Shown piece by piece: positions 12,017-22,293 of a DNA stretch of 64,000 bases; positions within the stretch are counted from its first letter, which is position 1, and the number at the start of each line of letters is the position of its first letter. The translations under genes were made by a program, and so were the position numbers. The notes under the pieces are model-generated. The model worked only from the letters and a program-made list of their open reading frames with translations, was not told where the DNA came from and ran no database searches. Source of the DNA: Rapana venosa (lineage: Eukaryota; Mollusca; Gastropoda; Neogastropoda; Muricidae); the NCBI GenBank assembly GCA_028751875.1, contig CM054155.1:585472-649471 (forward strand). The letters run 5' to 3'.

Positions 12017-12905
12017 TCATCTCAATCTGCCCATGTTGAGCTCTTTCAAAGGAGTTTCAGTTGCTTGTTGTGTGGTTGATACATGAACAGTTAAGTGTTC
12101 AACTTTTGTTTGCAGATAGTTGTATAGAATTTCAGCAACCCAACTGTAACCTTTACTGTGGTTTCGATTGTTATCTTGTCCCTGGTTAAATGTGCGATTT
12201 GCATCTTGAAGATGCTTTGTACCACGTTTTGCGCTTGTGTTAACATTTCTAGCTCTATTGTCTGAAACACTTTGTCCATACTGACCCAACTAAAAAATCT
12301 CTAACTCATATAGTAAGAAAAAAAATTAATTAATGAATTAATTACTTCTTGTTTTTTGTTTTTTTTTTTGCTTCGTAAAGCAGAAAATCTACCGCAGTAA
12401 TTCTTAGCTCCTTAATAGAGTACACAGCTGAGTATTGTCCAGGCCAAGCAGATACCCCTTTTTATATATTCCTTTTTTAATTGGTTCAATGTCCACAGGC
12501 TTTAGCTTTGTGTTCATTGTTTCTGGAAGACGAACGTTTTGACGCTTGTAAGTCATCGTAGTCATCCTGAGAGCGCATGAACTCCTCTTCTGATATTTGT
12601 GGAATCCTGTTAGAGCTTGCTATAATGAACCTGTAGAGCTTAGCTTGGCTAATGTCAGCAAAACTAACAGCATCATGTTTTTTCTAGTTTTACCGCAACA
12701 ACCATCTTCGAAAAGACTTGAGTGACAAATGAATAGGCTCCTCGTTAGTGAAACCGAGCCCAATGCTATTGATGGCAGGAGCAGCAATGTCCAGAACCAA
12801 GAGAGACAATGCCTGTTCCTGCTGCGCTGTTGACAGTGTTCTTTACCTGATAAAAGAGCTCAACACAGTAAAAGCCTGATCTTTACCTACGCCTCAATTT
12901 TGTAT
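12017..12905 (-). pseudogene. Unidentified viral-element gene, 3' part, split by LINE insertion
   Basis: Minus-strand sequence upstream of the polymerase has a coding look but broken frames. A readable stretch at about 12,560-12,890 includes AQQEQALSLLVLD and SFADISQAKLYRFIIAS. A separate glutamine/asparagine-rich frame covers 12,017-12,289 (90 codons). I recognise no family. A proline-rich start-like segment (MTTAKYPIVPSAPDPEPL) at about 15,590-15,645, on the other side of the inserted LINE and repeats, may be the same gene's beginning; this link is inference from strand and position only. Confidence 0.4.
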
Positions 12906-12912
12906 ACTTTGC

Positions 12913-14060
12913 TAGTTGTTGCTCAATACTACGTCCACATCCACACTAAAACCCATATCATTTATGGAGTACACAGGGATCCATCATTAGGACCAATTCT
13001 CTTTTCTCCAGTATTATACATAAATGACCTTCCTCTCCATACAAATCTAAATGCGAACTTTTTGCTGACGAGACACAACCGTATACATACAAGCCAAACT
13101 AGACATTAACTCCCTTGCAAAGACCAATGCAAAATAGCACTGATTGATCTTGTCAAATGGACTGAACAAAACAAATGTCTAAACACCCCAAAAAACACAA
13201 ATAGCATGCCTTTATCACTACCAGACAAAAAGCGGACAAATCTAATCTCATAAATTTTCTCCAATCCATATGAAAAGGAAACAATAGAACAAGCCTCTCA
13301 CCACAAAGTTCTAGGATGTAACAATTATGAAAATCTCAGCTGTAAGCTATATATTTTATTTATTTTTTTAGTATTTTTTTGTTTCCTGCCCCCGCATGGG
13401 GTGGGGTAATATAAAAAACCACCACCTCCCCCCCCCCCCCCCCCACACAAACCCAAAAAACCCCCAACAGCCATATCCCTCTGTGCAAATAAATGTCTGC
13501 AAAGAGTATACCAACTGACTAAAATCAAACATTTTCCTTACTTTCATTCAGAAAACTATCTTTCAGCTTATATTAATCCTCAATAATTATGCTTCAAACC
13601 CTGTGGATTCTGCAGTGGCAAACACTATGAAACCATTATCAGTCTGTATAAAACGTGCACTTAAACTGGTTCTTCTGAAGAAGACTACCTTACTAAAAGT
13701 GGATTATACCCAGTTAAATATTCATTGCCCCTACACCCAAACTAAGATTTAACACAGGCATCATGAAGTTTAAAGAATAATGACAGGAACTTTTCCCCTA
13801 TCCTTAAAAGACAAGTTCCCAATGAATCATTCCAGAAATACGAAAAAGCCCGTGTGTCCCAATCCCAGAATATATTTGTTCAAATCTAGCTTACTGAAAC
13901 TCAGGCCCTGTGCTGTGAACTCCCTTCCTGACTCAATTGACAACTCCCAATCATTACCAATCTTCAAAAGTCATTTTTTTTCATCCACTTAATGCATCAA
14001 AAATAAAAATCCACAATTGTCTGTTGGAAACAAAGTAAATAATATCCTCCCTTGCATTAT
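12913..14060 (+). mobile_element. CR1-group LINE 3' fragment inserted in the viral relic
   Basis: Closely parallels 640-1,560 plus 1,776-1,800: the RT core (GGATCCATC... then LYINDLPLH), the thumb region and the same 3' untranslated region running into CT repeats. Many single-base insertions and deletions relative to the first copy break the frame at nearly every motif. An unrelated 125-bp piece with poly-C (about 13,343-13,466) sits inside it. The state suggests old age, poor base calling, or both. Confidence 0.8.
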
Positions 14061-14077
14061 ACCAAATTTCCTCTCTC

Positions 14078-14110
<33 letters not shown>

Positions 14111-15540
14111 GAAACTGACATTATGAGCTGCTTTGAATTATAATGTGTGTTGTGTGTGCCTTGCTTGTTTTTGATTTTGTTAACAATGAACTAGTCCTGA
14201 GTTTTCCCCCCTTTAAAATGAAGTTTGGGTTGTATTTGGTTGTTAATCAGAATGGTATGGAGTTAAATTGCAATGTTCTGTTTGGACAAATTTCATTACT
14301 TCTGTTTTGACTTTTGTATCAATCTAATAATGTGTAATATAGGCTTGCGCAATGCATGAATATGTGTGTGTATATGTGAGTGTATGTGTGTATGTGTGTG
14401 TCAGTGAAGTAGTAATGAGTCGCCCATTCACAGTGGTGTGCAGATGAGAGGAAAAGAAAGCATTCTGTGTGTTTATTGTTGAAATAGCTGATGTTAGACT
14501 GGACATATTTTTTCTTGATGCATTTGTTGTGGCTTGCTGTCCTCGGTACATCAAAAATAGGTTTATTTCCTGGTTTTGTCTGTAACAAATGTACGGTTAT
14601 GATATTTTTGATAATTATGACATGTTTCTATCATCTTTGTAGTGATAAATGTCTTGCGAATGGATATGTATCCAGGATGTGTGTGTGTGTGTTGTGTTTG
14701 TGAGTATGTGGGTGTGTATATGTGTGTGGTGAGTTGTATGTGGTGAAGAGTGGGTGATGTGTGTGTGGTGTGCATGCGGGCTAAACTTGCGAAGTGTGTG
14801 AGTATGTGTGTTATGTGTGTGTTGTGTGTGTGTGTTGTGTGCACGCACGCGCGCGCACGTAGCTTGTATTTTAGTCTGGACTTTGGGGGGTTGTTGTCTG
14901 TTAGGGGAGTGGGAGTTGGGGAAGGGGAGTGTTTTGTGGGTCTTTTTTTCGTGTTAATTGGTTTTGTTTATTCATTTGATTTTTTCGATTTCTTGATTTT
15001 TCACTAATTGAAATGGGAGTTTGATGAAATAATCATTGGTTATTTTGAAAAGATCTTGTTTGTTAATTAATTGATTTATAATTATGTTTAACAAAGTATG
15101 TGTACCATATGACAATGTGTAGTGTTTATCTTTATGACTTATTAAGTTTGTGTGTGTTATTTTTCTTGGCTCTGTGTTTTCTTGTTCTTAGTGTTGTTGT
15201 CTGTCCTTTTTCTCTTATTTATCATCTTTGTTGTTTGGTTTTTTCTCCTTCTCTTTTAGTTTTTGTATTTTTGTTTTGGTTAAGGTTTTTTGGGGTGGGG
15301 GTGGGGTATTTTTTTATGGTTTTCTTTTATTTTCTTGCTTTGGTGGTGGGGGGGGGTTGTTGGGGGGGGAGCTGTTTGAAAAGGGTTATTTCCCCTTGTT
15401 TTTGTTGTGAGACTGTATAAGTATTGGGTTATTATTAAGATGTATCCCTTACGGGCGGGGACTGGATGTAAAAAAGCACATGTGTGCTTATTCATTATCC
15501 TCGAAATAAAAGAATTTGTCATTGTCATTGTCAATGTCAT
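14061..15540 (+). repeat. CT/GT microsatellites and T/G-rich dispersed repeat, tail family copy 2
   Basis: (CT)n at 14,071-14,110 is followed by GT-rich interrupted repeats (14,360-14,400; 14,680-14,860). A T/G-rich body (about 15,040-15,400) then leads to AAGGGTTATTTCCCC and the tail at 15,463-15,539 with GGATGTAAAAAAGCACATG and (TCATTG)n. The joint with viral sequence is at about 15,540. Open frames here are low-complexity translations. Confidence 0.75.
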
Positions 15541-16648
15541 GCTGCATCTGTGTAATGTTTGTCAAAGGAAAGGTATTAGCATTATCATTAAGAGGTTCAG
15601 GATCTGGTGCACTAGGAACTATAGGATATTTAGCGGTTGTCATCTTCTTCTTATACTGTTTAAAAAGATGGTTGTCTTTTTGATTGGGTATTCATTCCGT
15701 AAGTCCTTGTAATTGATTCACGGTCCAGTACAACATCAGTGTTAATAGACTGCACGAGGTCAATGTGGTGTAGATATTGAGGGATGCAAATTGTGGTTAG
15801 CTGGGTGGTCCTAGGAGCAAAGTTGACTTTATTACTGAAATTGTTCCCCTTCAATTCATTGTCCCTGCCGCTGTTCCGTAACAGCAATAAAATCTGAGGG
15901 CATCAAACGTCCGAGGTTTCTTCCAGTTAATAGTATCCCATCCATGAACAGAGAAAAAGCTCTATTCTCTCTTCAACCAGAACAAACCACCTATGTGTAA
16001 CTGATCATCCAGAGGAAAGATGGAAGGAATCGAAGGCAATGTGGTTTGATGGTTTAGTCCAAGCTGAGTTCTTTTCTATGAAAGCAAGTAAACCGTCCTT
16101 ATTCGGTATGCAATTATCTCTACTTCATTACTGCAAGCTGATTGATAAGACTAGTGCTAAATGTTTACTGGTCAGCATTTAAAAAAAATTGGCTTTAACG
16201 GAAAGTCTGTCGGTGCATAGAGAGTGTAGGGACTAATAAACTCAAAATTGACCTGCCAGTCCGATGTTGGTTTGATGTGGCCATATATTAGCTTTAAATG
16301 TTACTTTGTAAGTAAAATCATCTCTGCTAATGCTTCCAGCTTCAAATTACGCAACTGTTTCAAGTTTAGGATACCGAGGAGGTTTCTTAGCTTCTTCTTT
16401 GCTGTACGCTTGTGTAGTATCCATCAGTTGTGTACTCAAAAAAAAAAAAAGCCGTAACTTCACCAATCTCCCCATCCTTCTCAAACTCTGTAACATCCAC
16501 CAAGATCTTTAAGCTCAATATTTGGCCAATGTTTCAGGTGCTCTATTACAGGACCGTGTGACATGGTTATGGTATGTATATAGTATTTATATTATTTATT
16601 TCTAATGTAATAATGTACATTTTAACAGTCAACTGTTCTTTGTGCTCG
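15541..16648 (-). pseudogene. Unidentified decayed viral-element genes
   Basis: Minus-strand coding-looking pieces: a proline-rich N-terminus (about 15,590-15,645) and, at about 16,270-16,440, a segment with YPKLETVA, then SRDDFTYKVTFKANIW. Stops and frameshifts interrupt both. Position next to the penton-like gene and the same strand suggest structural genes, but I cannot name a family. Confidence 0.35.
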
Positions 16649-17320
16649 TCATTGATTGTTATACAGAGTGTTTTCATGTAAGCCTCTTCCTAAGCTCTTT
16701 GAATTGAAAGTGTAAGTAAAGCTATAGTGCTGCGTTTCACAGTACATTGCCCTGCTGGGTGGAAGGATTCTTAGTAGATCAGAAGGGACTGATGAGGAAG
16801 AAGCCTTTGTCACCACTTGGTTTTGTGTTGTGTTTAACTGAGACAGGTGTACAAAAAGCAAAGAGTTTACTGCCAAGTCAATGGGTCTTTCACCGACATA
16901 GGCTTCGCCCTCATCACTATAATTAAAAACAACACCAAGCTCTATATCCCCCTCATCCCAATATGGGTTCCTGAAACCAAGCATTTCTGCAAGACGTAGT
17001 GGTATCATTACAGATAAAGATGGCTGTAGAGTTACTCTTAGACTAGCTGGGTTGAGTTTTGCTGTGATACCAGCTGGGCGAAAGAGCTCCTTTTCCAGTG
17101 TGCAGAAATCATAATAACCTTCTTGCACAGTAAATTTTTTAAGCGCTCTAGTTTCAGGATCATATTTTCTAATCCAGTTTCTGTCGCTGTCAATGTTTGT
17201 CCATGATACTTTGTAGAAGACCTCATGCAAAGCAACTGTTTTATGTTGACAGCGGTTGTCAATAGGAATGGCTAGTTTAACAGGTACACCTGATTGGATG
17301 TTTGTTAGTGTTATAAACAT
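16649..17320 (-). CDS. Penton-like minor capsid protein of a Polinton/adintovirus-type element, open frame
   Basis: The 223-codon frame is intact from ATG to stop, the only clean viral-type frame in the region. The N-terminus (MFITLTNIQSG) leads to AIPIDNR, a GYYDFCTLEKELF segment (about residues 69-81), then a NPASLRVTL strand and AEMLGFRNPYW (about residues 111-121). The order 'short induction-type segment, beta-strand, xxLGF' is what I know of single-jelly-roll minor capsid proteins in these elements. The protein would sit at capsid vertices. Length fits a penton-size protein. It reads opposite to the capsid gene at 19.9 kb and in the same direction as the polymerase. The tail after residue 160 is less typical. 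It could be intact by chance, recent arrival, or retention; the call is by motif pattern, not by search. Confidence 0.55.
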   Translation of the reverse strand: MFITLTNIQSGVPVKLAIPIDNRCQHKTVALHEVFYKVSWTNIDSDRNWIRKYDPETRALKKFTVQEGYYDFCTLEKELFRPAGITAKLNPASLRVTLQPSLSVMIPLRLAEMLGFRNPYWDEGDIELGVVFNYSDEGEAYVGERPIDLAVNSLLFVHLSQLNTTQNQVVTKASSSSVPSDLLRILPPSRAMYCETQHYSFTYTFNSKSLGRGLHENTLYNNQ

Positions 17321-19904
17321 TTTATCTACTATAGAATAATAATGTATAAATATAATAAAGATGCAAAATAACTAGGCTGGGATCCTCACTATAAACCCAA
17401 GACTATGGTTTTTAATAAGCTAGATGTTGCTGTGTCAAGACATTGATCTTTGAAGTAAAAGTTCCCAACCCACTGAAATCATACTTAAACCCACCAATTA
17501 AGGAGATGGCAACTGCGAAAGCATGGTTTTGTCTAATCCTATCAGTTCTACTATCAAAACCACTTAAACTTTGCCTATCCACTGTGCAAACTTACGGGCT
17601 GTGGTGTGTTCATAAGCTGACCACATGAACCAACCAAACCAGTTAGGTTTAAAGTCTGTGACCGGTTCATGTGGTACTATCAGTTCAGGCGTTTGTTATC
17701 TGAGCTGCAGGTCCCCACAGTGCCCACTGATTTAACTTCAATCCCTTTAATAGTAGGATTAACATGATGGCTAAGAGAGGCTGTGCAATGAAGTTTAATA
17801 GTATTCTAAGACTGAGCATTCAGACAACAAGGACAAAAATCATGGCATGGGGACTCTGTATTTTGTGGGGTGCACAGGAGTATAACTATACTGGTCCTCC
17901 AAATACATCTTTCTCACGTGGTGCAAAGAGTTGATCTTGGTTTCAATATAGCAAAATGCACATTATGCATGGACACTTTTTTTTTTTTTTTTTTTATTCT
18001 TGATAAGAGTGAAGTTAACAAGACCAGGATTAGAGAGGATAATGACTCTGTTCGGACCATGTGTGGTGCTTTGCCTGGTGCACGAGGGAGGGATGCCATA
18101 CAGATCAAGATCATGTAGTATTGTGGTACTGGTTTTTGTGCACAAGAAGCAGTTTCTAGCGAAATCTTGAAGATATAGTATTAACTCGGCTGTTGACCAA
18201 CCATCAAGCATCAAGCATTATCAACGAATGTTCTTCACTATGCCAGGGTCTAAGGTAAACTATTGCATGGACATGGTTTTAAATATGCTGCCTTCCCAAC
18301 ATGCAGTTTACAAATAGGATCAATTACAACTACAACAACAATATTATTATAGCTGAGATTAGTCTGCTTTGAAAAAAATGAAAGTGTGAAAAACAATACT
18401 CATCAGTAAGTATCAGTATAAGTACCGACACAAGCAAACAAGTGTAGTAAGTCCGACACAAGCAACAAAAGGGAAAAAAAAAAAAAAGAACTACTAACTA
18501 CCCCCACCACAGAGCAAAACAAAAAAAATAATTTATTCCCCTTGTACGAGACAGTCACTAAAGGTGAAATAACTGCTTTAACAAGTATACTTGTTTTTAA
18601 GCCGCCTTGCTTATCTTTTATATTTAGAAAGAAGAAAAAAACCAACAACTAAAACCAGTAACGCCCATAAATGCTCTGGCCATAAATCCCACAACTTTTT
18701 CCTGCTGTTTGATAATAGCCAGCTAACAACAGAACCAATTATACCAGGAAGAGCATATGCCAACTTTAGTAGGCTAATTTTTTAATAGCTCAGCTAAGTA
18801 CCGAGTTGTTTCCTTAACCCGCCGTCCTAGTGGGTGCGAAGGTGGTGGTTGGTGTGGCGGAAGTGTCTTCCTGTCATGCCATCCACAAGTGTGTTAAAGT
18901 TAGCGAAAACCCAATGCTGTAATTATACAGACAAGTGGTTATGCCTTGCTCGCGAAACAGTGTACGGATTCTTTCGGTTTATAATAAAAAAAAAATGTTG
19001 TGTTTTCATAAAAATTCGATGAATGTATCCTTAATCTGCTAACCTGAGATTGTAGTTTGTTTGTCTGTTATTGTTTAAGACACTCTAATCTTGCTTGGGC
19101 GTTCATCTTGCAGATTTTTAGACGCGTGTGATTCTTTCTTTTTACTTCCTGGTCATGGTTTGCATCAACTGCACTGCTAAGCTTTTTTTCTTTCGAGTTC
19201 TATGCGAGAGTCTACATTACCTAGCTTTGCTAAATTATTTTATCAGTTCGCTCTATATACTCTGTAGTGCCTTGATTGAGCCCCATTATTTCCTCTCATG
19301 GGTAAGGGGTTGATCTTTATTGGTTTTCAGTACTGAGTCCTTCATCTGCTTGGTAAGCTAGTTTTCCAACTCTAGAATTAGTTTCAGTTATTGTGTTTTG
19401 CCGGAAAAACCCTGTGCTAGGGTCTTCAAGTGGTAGACTTTCAATGTTTTTGTAGGTCAGGTTTTGTTCCCGCATTTTGTAGTTGTGCAAACACTTGCGT
19501 AGCAGTCTGTAGAGTTAGTGCATCACTAATACCAAGTTTTTCTCTGCATAGCAAAACACTTAGTCCTCTGCTTGAGTGTATTTTTTGCTAAAAACTGATT
19601 TGGGTTTATTTTTCTTATGTTAATAAAACCTTTTGATCCTTGTCGGTTACAGCATACGATTGTCTTTGTTGTCCATATCAATAGTCATATGGTCTAGTAC
19701 TTCTGGCTTTTGTTTTCCCAAACTGTGTGTGAAAAACTTTAACCTGCTTTTCTAATAATTCCTCATTCTGACTGAATTGTAAAGGGTGCTACAGAGGGCG
19801 TCGCTTCACTACCATAACATCCATCAGCTGGCGTAAACACATCAACCATAACTATATCAAGTCTTCCATTATTCTATTATTGTTTTTTTATTTTTGCTCA
19901 ATAC
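17321..19904. pseudogene. Decayed viral-element region, genes not identified
   Basis: Scattered minus-strand coding-looking fragments: about 17,590-17,690 (PHEPVTDFKPNWFGWFMW), 17,963-18,214 (83 codons, with DLDLYGIPPS, faintly reminiscent of adenain-like proteases but without visible His/Cys context) and 19,310-19,455 (IESLPLEDPSTGFFRQNTIT, ending at a stop). A T-run (17,979-17,993) and A-runs near 18,475 break frames. I see no convincing packaging-ATPase P-loop. Confidence 0.35.
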
Positions 19905-21430
19905 TTAAAGAAAAAAGATGGCGCAAACAAACATTTGGAGCAATCCTTGATCCATACAGACTATAAAAGATCCCCTTAGGCATTAAAAGGAAACAGACAG
20001 ACATTCGTTATACAAACAACCCCTCCACTATTGGAAGAAAATCAGATTCGACAGTTATGGTTGTCCTAATTTAGGAAAAGATGAAGGTCAATATGTTCCA
20101 TGGACAACTAGGCTTGCTTTTCCAGATTGAACTAGAGGTCTGGAGATTGATCCAAACAGAAGTGTGGTAGCAAACTTAGGGTGGGAGCCTATTATAAAAA
20201 AGAGTAGTGTCAAGCTAAAAGCAGAAAGTACTGTCAGTGAAAACAATTCCGACATATTCTTATCTATACTGATTTATGGATGACAAAAGACAAAAGAGAT
20301 GATCTTATTTAATCAAGGCCTAACAGGATTGATGAGGACTAAAACACAAGTGTAGGTTCAGCAGATACGGGAAACAGGAAAAAAAGATGCTGCCTAGCAA
20401 AAGCCTATGGTAACAGGTTTTGTATTTCCTCTTGACTTTGAACTGCTCAGCTCTCACATGCCCACTATCAAGGCGCACTCAAGACAGACAGTCGTATGAA
20501 GCTGACCATAATGACAGTGCCCGTGTTATTACATCCACTGACCCTGAAGCAAAGTACAAAATAACGTATATCTTAGAGTTATGAAGGTTGTCAACCACCC
20601 AGAGCTTGGCACGCTGGATGCACAGCAATATCAGTCAAGGCTTGCTATCTATTATGAAAGAGTGCATAACCATAGCACATTAATGAAGTAAAGCATACTG
20701 TGTGGAATATAAATCAGAACACTCCAGCTAGATTCATTAAAAGGAATATTAATGCTGTTTGTAGAACCAGCTACCCCCTTTACCAGGTAAGTGAGAGGTT
20801 CATTAAAATCCCGGTCTTAAACATTATCACGTACTATAAAGGAGGGGCAACCAAATCAAGTCTATCGCCTCCATGTTATTAACCATATCAACCTTTGAAG
20901 AGGTAAAAAAACATTGGTTCTGGTCAACACAATGATACCACTACAGGTGTTCCAAGCAAATCTTAACAACTACATGATGTTAGGCATCATGAATACTTCT
21001 AAATATGCATTGTGGGTTGACTTAAGATCAACAGATATGATAACTGCATGGTTCATGAGACGCATTGAAAACAGGCTCAGAAGGAATAACTATACAAATA
21101 GAGAAAGAGCAAGAAAATGATGATTCCCGATCTAAATAAATTCTATTTTGGAGTGATTGGATCACAGCTTCAACATAGAAGGAAATAGACTAAAAGAAGT
21201 TTGTTTACTAATGGACCAGCTACGTTCTCTAACACAAAGAAGCACACAGCTTCTCTATATGCGGGCAGACTGGCTGAGGCAAGATTTATGTTTTAGATTT
21301 ATTACAAACAGTGTAACAAAAATCATTACTCGAGTTCATTGTTATATTCTGGTCTCAACACTACACAACAATAAAACATACAGAGAAGAGAAAATTTATT
21401 TGGACGATGAGAATATAATTATAGGTCAAT
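19905..21430 (+). pseudogene. Major capsid protein (double jelly-roll type) of a Polinton/adintovirus-like element, frame-broken
   Basis: Plus-strand fragments keep the order expected for this capsid family. An N-terminal part with YTNNP-like and QYVPWTTRLAF motifs is at about 20,010-20,130. FPLDFELLSSHMPTIK is at about 20,430-20,476. A block with YQSRLAIYYERVHNHS is at about 20,630-20,680. NINQNTPAR is at about 20,706-20,732. YALWVDLRSTD is at about 21,008-21,040, and RRIEN at about 21,061-21,075. Frameshifts and stops lie between nearly all of them. The functional protein would form the icosahedral shell. Sequence after about 21,120 is unassigned up to the dispersed-repeat joint near 21,540. 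Confidence 0.7.
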
Positions 21431-21540
21431 CCCTCTGACCAGGCTAAGCGATGTATAGAATACTATTACAGGCTCTTTGAAAATAGGCAGAACCCTTGTC
21501 TTAATAGACGACTGCTCCTCAGGCAAGCGTGACATTGTTA

Positions 21541-21555
21541 ATATATATTTAGTAT

Positions 21556-21587
<32 letters not shown>

Positions 21588-21624
21588 CACACACAACATA
21601 CACACACACTCCTCTCTCTCCTCG

Positions 21625-21661
<37 letters not shown>

Positions 21662-22010
21662 CCTTGAACTTAAAGATTTGACTTTTTTCCTTTCTTTTTT
21701 TTCCATTGTTTTTAATGTGTGGGGTGTATGTATTGAGTTTATTTCATTGTCATGACATAATTTGAACGAGTATAATCAAAATGAGTTGTTGATGGTGATC
21801 TGTAGTGATAGGAAAAAGGGGGTCAAGCTTCATACTAATTTACTGTTTTATCCAAAACCATGCAACTTTTGGCCGATTCGGCTTTGCCCTCCATCGAATC
21901 CAAAAGTTGCAAATAGTTTTTATAAAAAACTAAGCATTTACCTTGACCCCCCTTATACACCTATCTCTCTACTAAAACGAAAGTAATACTAAATTATTTT
22001 TGATGGGTAT
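21541..22010 (+). repeat. Dispersed-repeat fragment with (CA)n(CT)n at the relic's right edge
   Basis: (CA)n 21,558-21,610, (CT)n 21,630-21,658 and then the ATTGAGTTTATTTCATTGTC segment (21,732 onward) that also occurs at 55.5, 59.8, 61.7 and 62.0 kb. The left joint with capsid-gene sequence is near 21,540. Part of it is shared with the left duplicate (5,205-5,700). Confidence 0.7.
21817..21953. repeat. 137-bp imperfect palindrome (hairpin or MITE-like)
   Basis: Arms begin AGGGGGTCAAG and end CTTGACCCCCCT. Further inside, TGCAACTTTTGG pairs with CCAAAAGTTGCA around a short loop rich in GATTCGG/CGAATC. An eroded version is at about 5,452-5,592. It could be a foldback MITE or a terminal or replicative hairpin of the viral element. 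Its position just outside the viral block is equally consistent with either. Confidence 0.7.
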
Positions 22011-22047
22011 AACTCTAAAATTATGGGGGAATTTATGCAAAACCAAT

Positions 22048-22293
22048 ATCTTATCAAGAACTTGTAAGAACTTTATTAACAACTTGTCAAGAAGTTATTA
22101 ACAACACACTTATCAATAACTAATCAAGAACTTGACAAGGAACTTATTAACATCTTATTATCAACATCGTTATCAAGAACTTGCTATGAACTTATTAACA
22201 ACTAATACAAGCACTTATCAAACTAAAACATGAACTATATTAAGAACTTGTCAAGAACTAAACAAGTCCCCATCACAACTTGTCAAGAACAAC
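22048..22293 (+). repeat. Degenerate short-repeat cluster (TCAAGAACTTG type), copy 2
   Basis: The same irregular TCAAGAACTTG / TTATTAACAAC cluster as at 5,685-5,930, part of the direct duplication. Confidence 0.65.

Noticed and set aside
17963..18214. Adenain-like protease of the viral element
   Set aside because: Only a DLDLYGIPPS string resembles it; no catalytic His, Asp or Cys context could be seen, so it is left as unidentified.
17321..19904. Packaging ATPase of the viral element
   Set aside because: No GxxGxGKT-type P-loop found in any readable frame.
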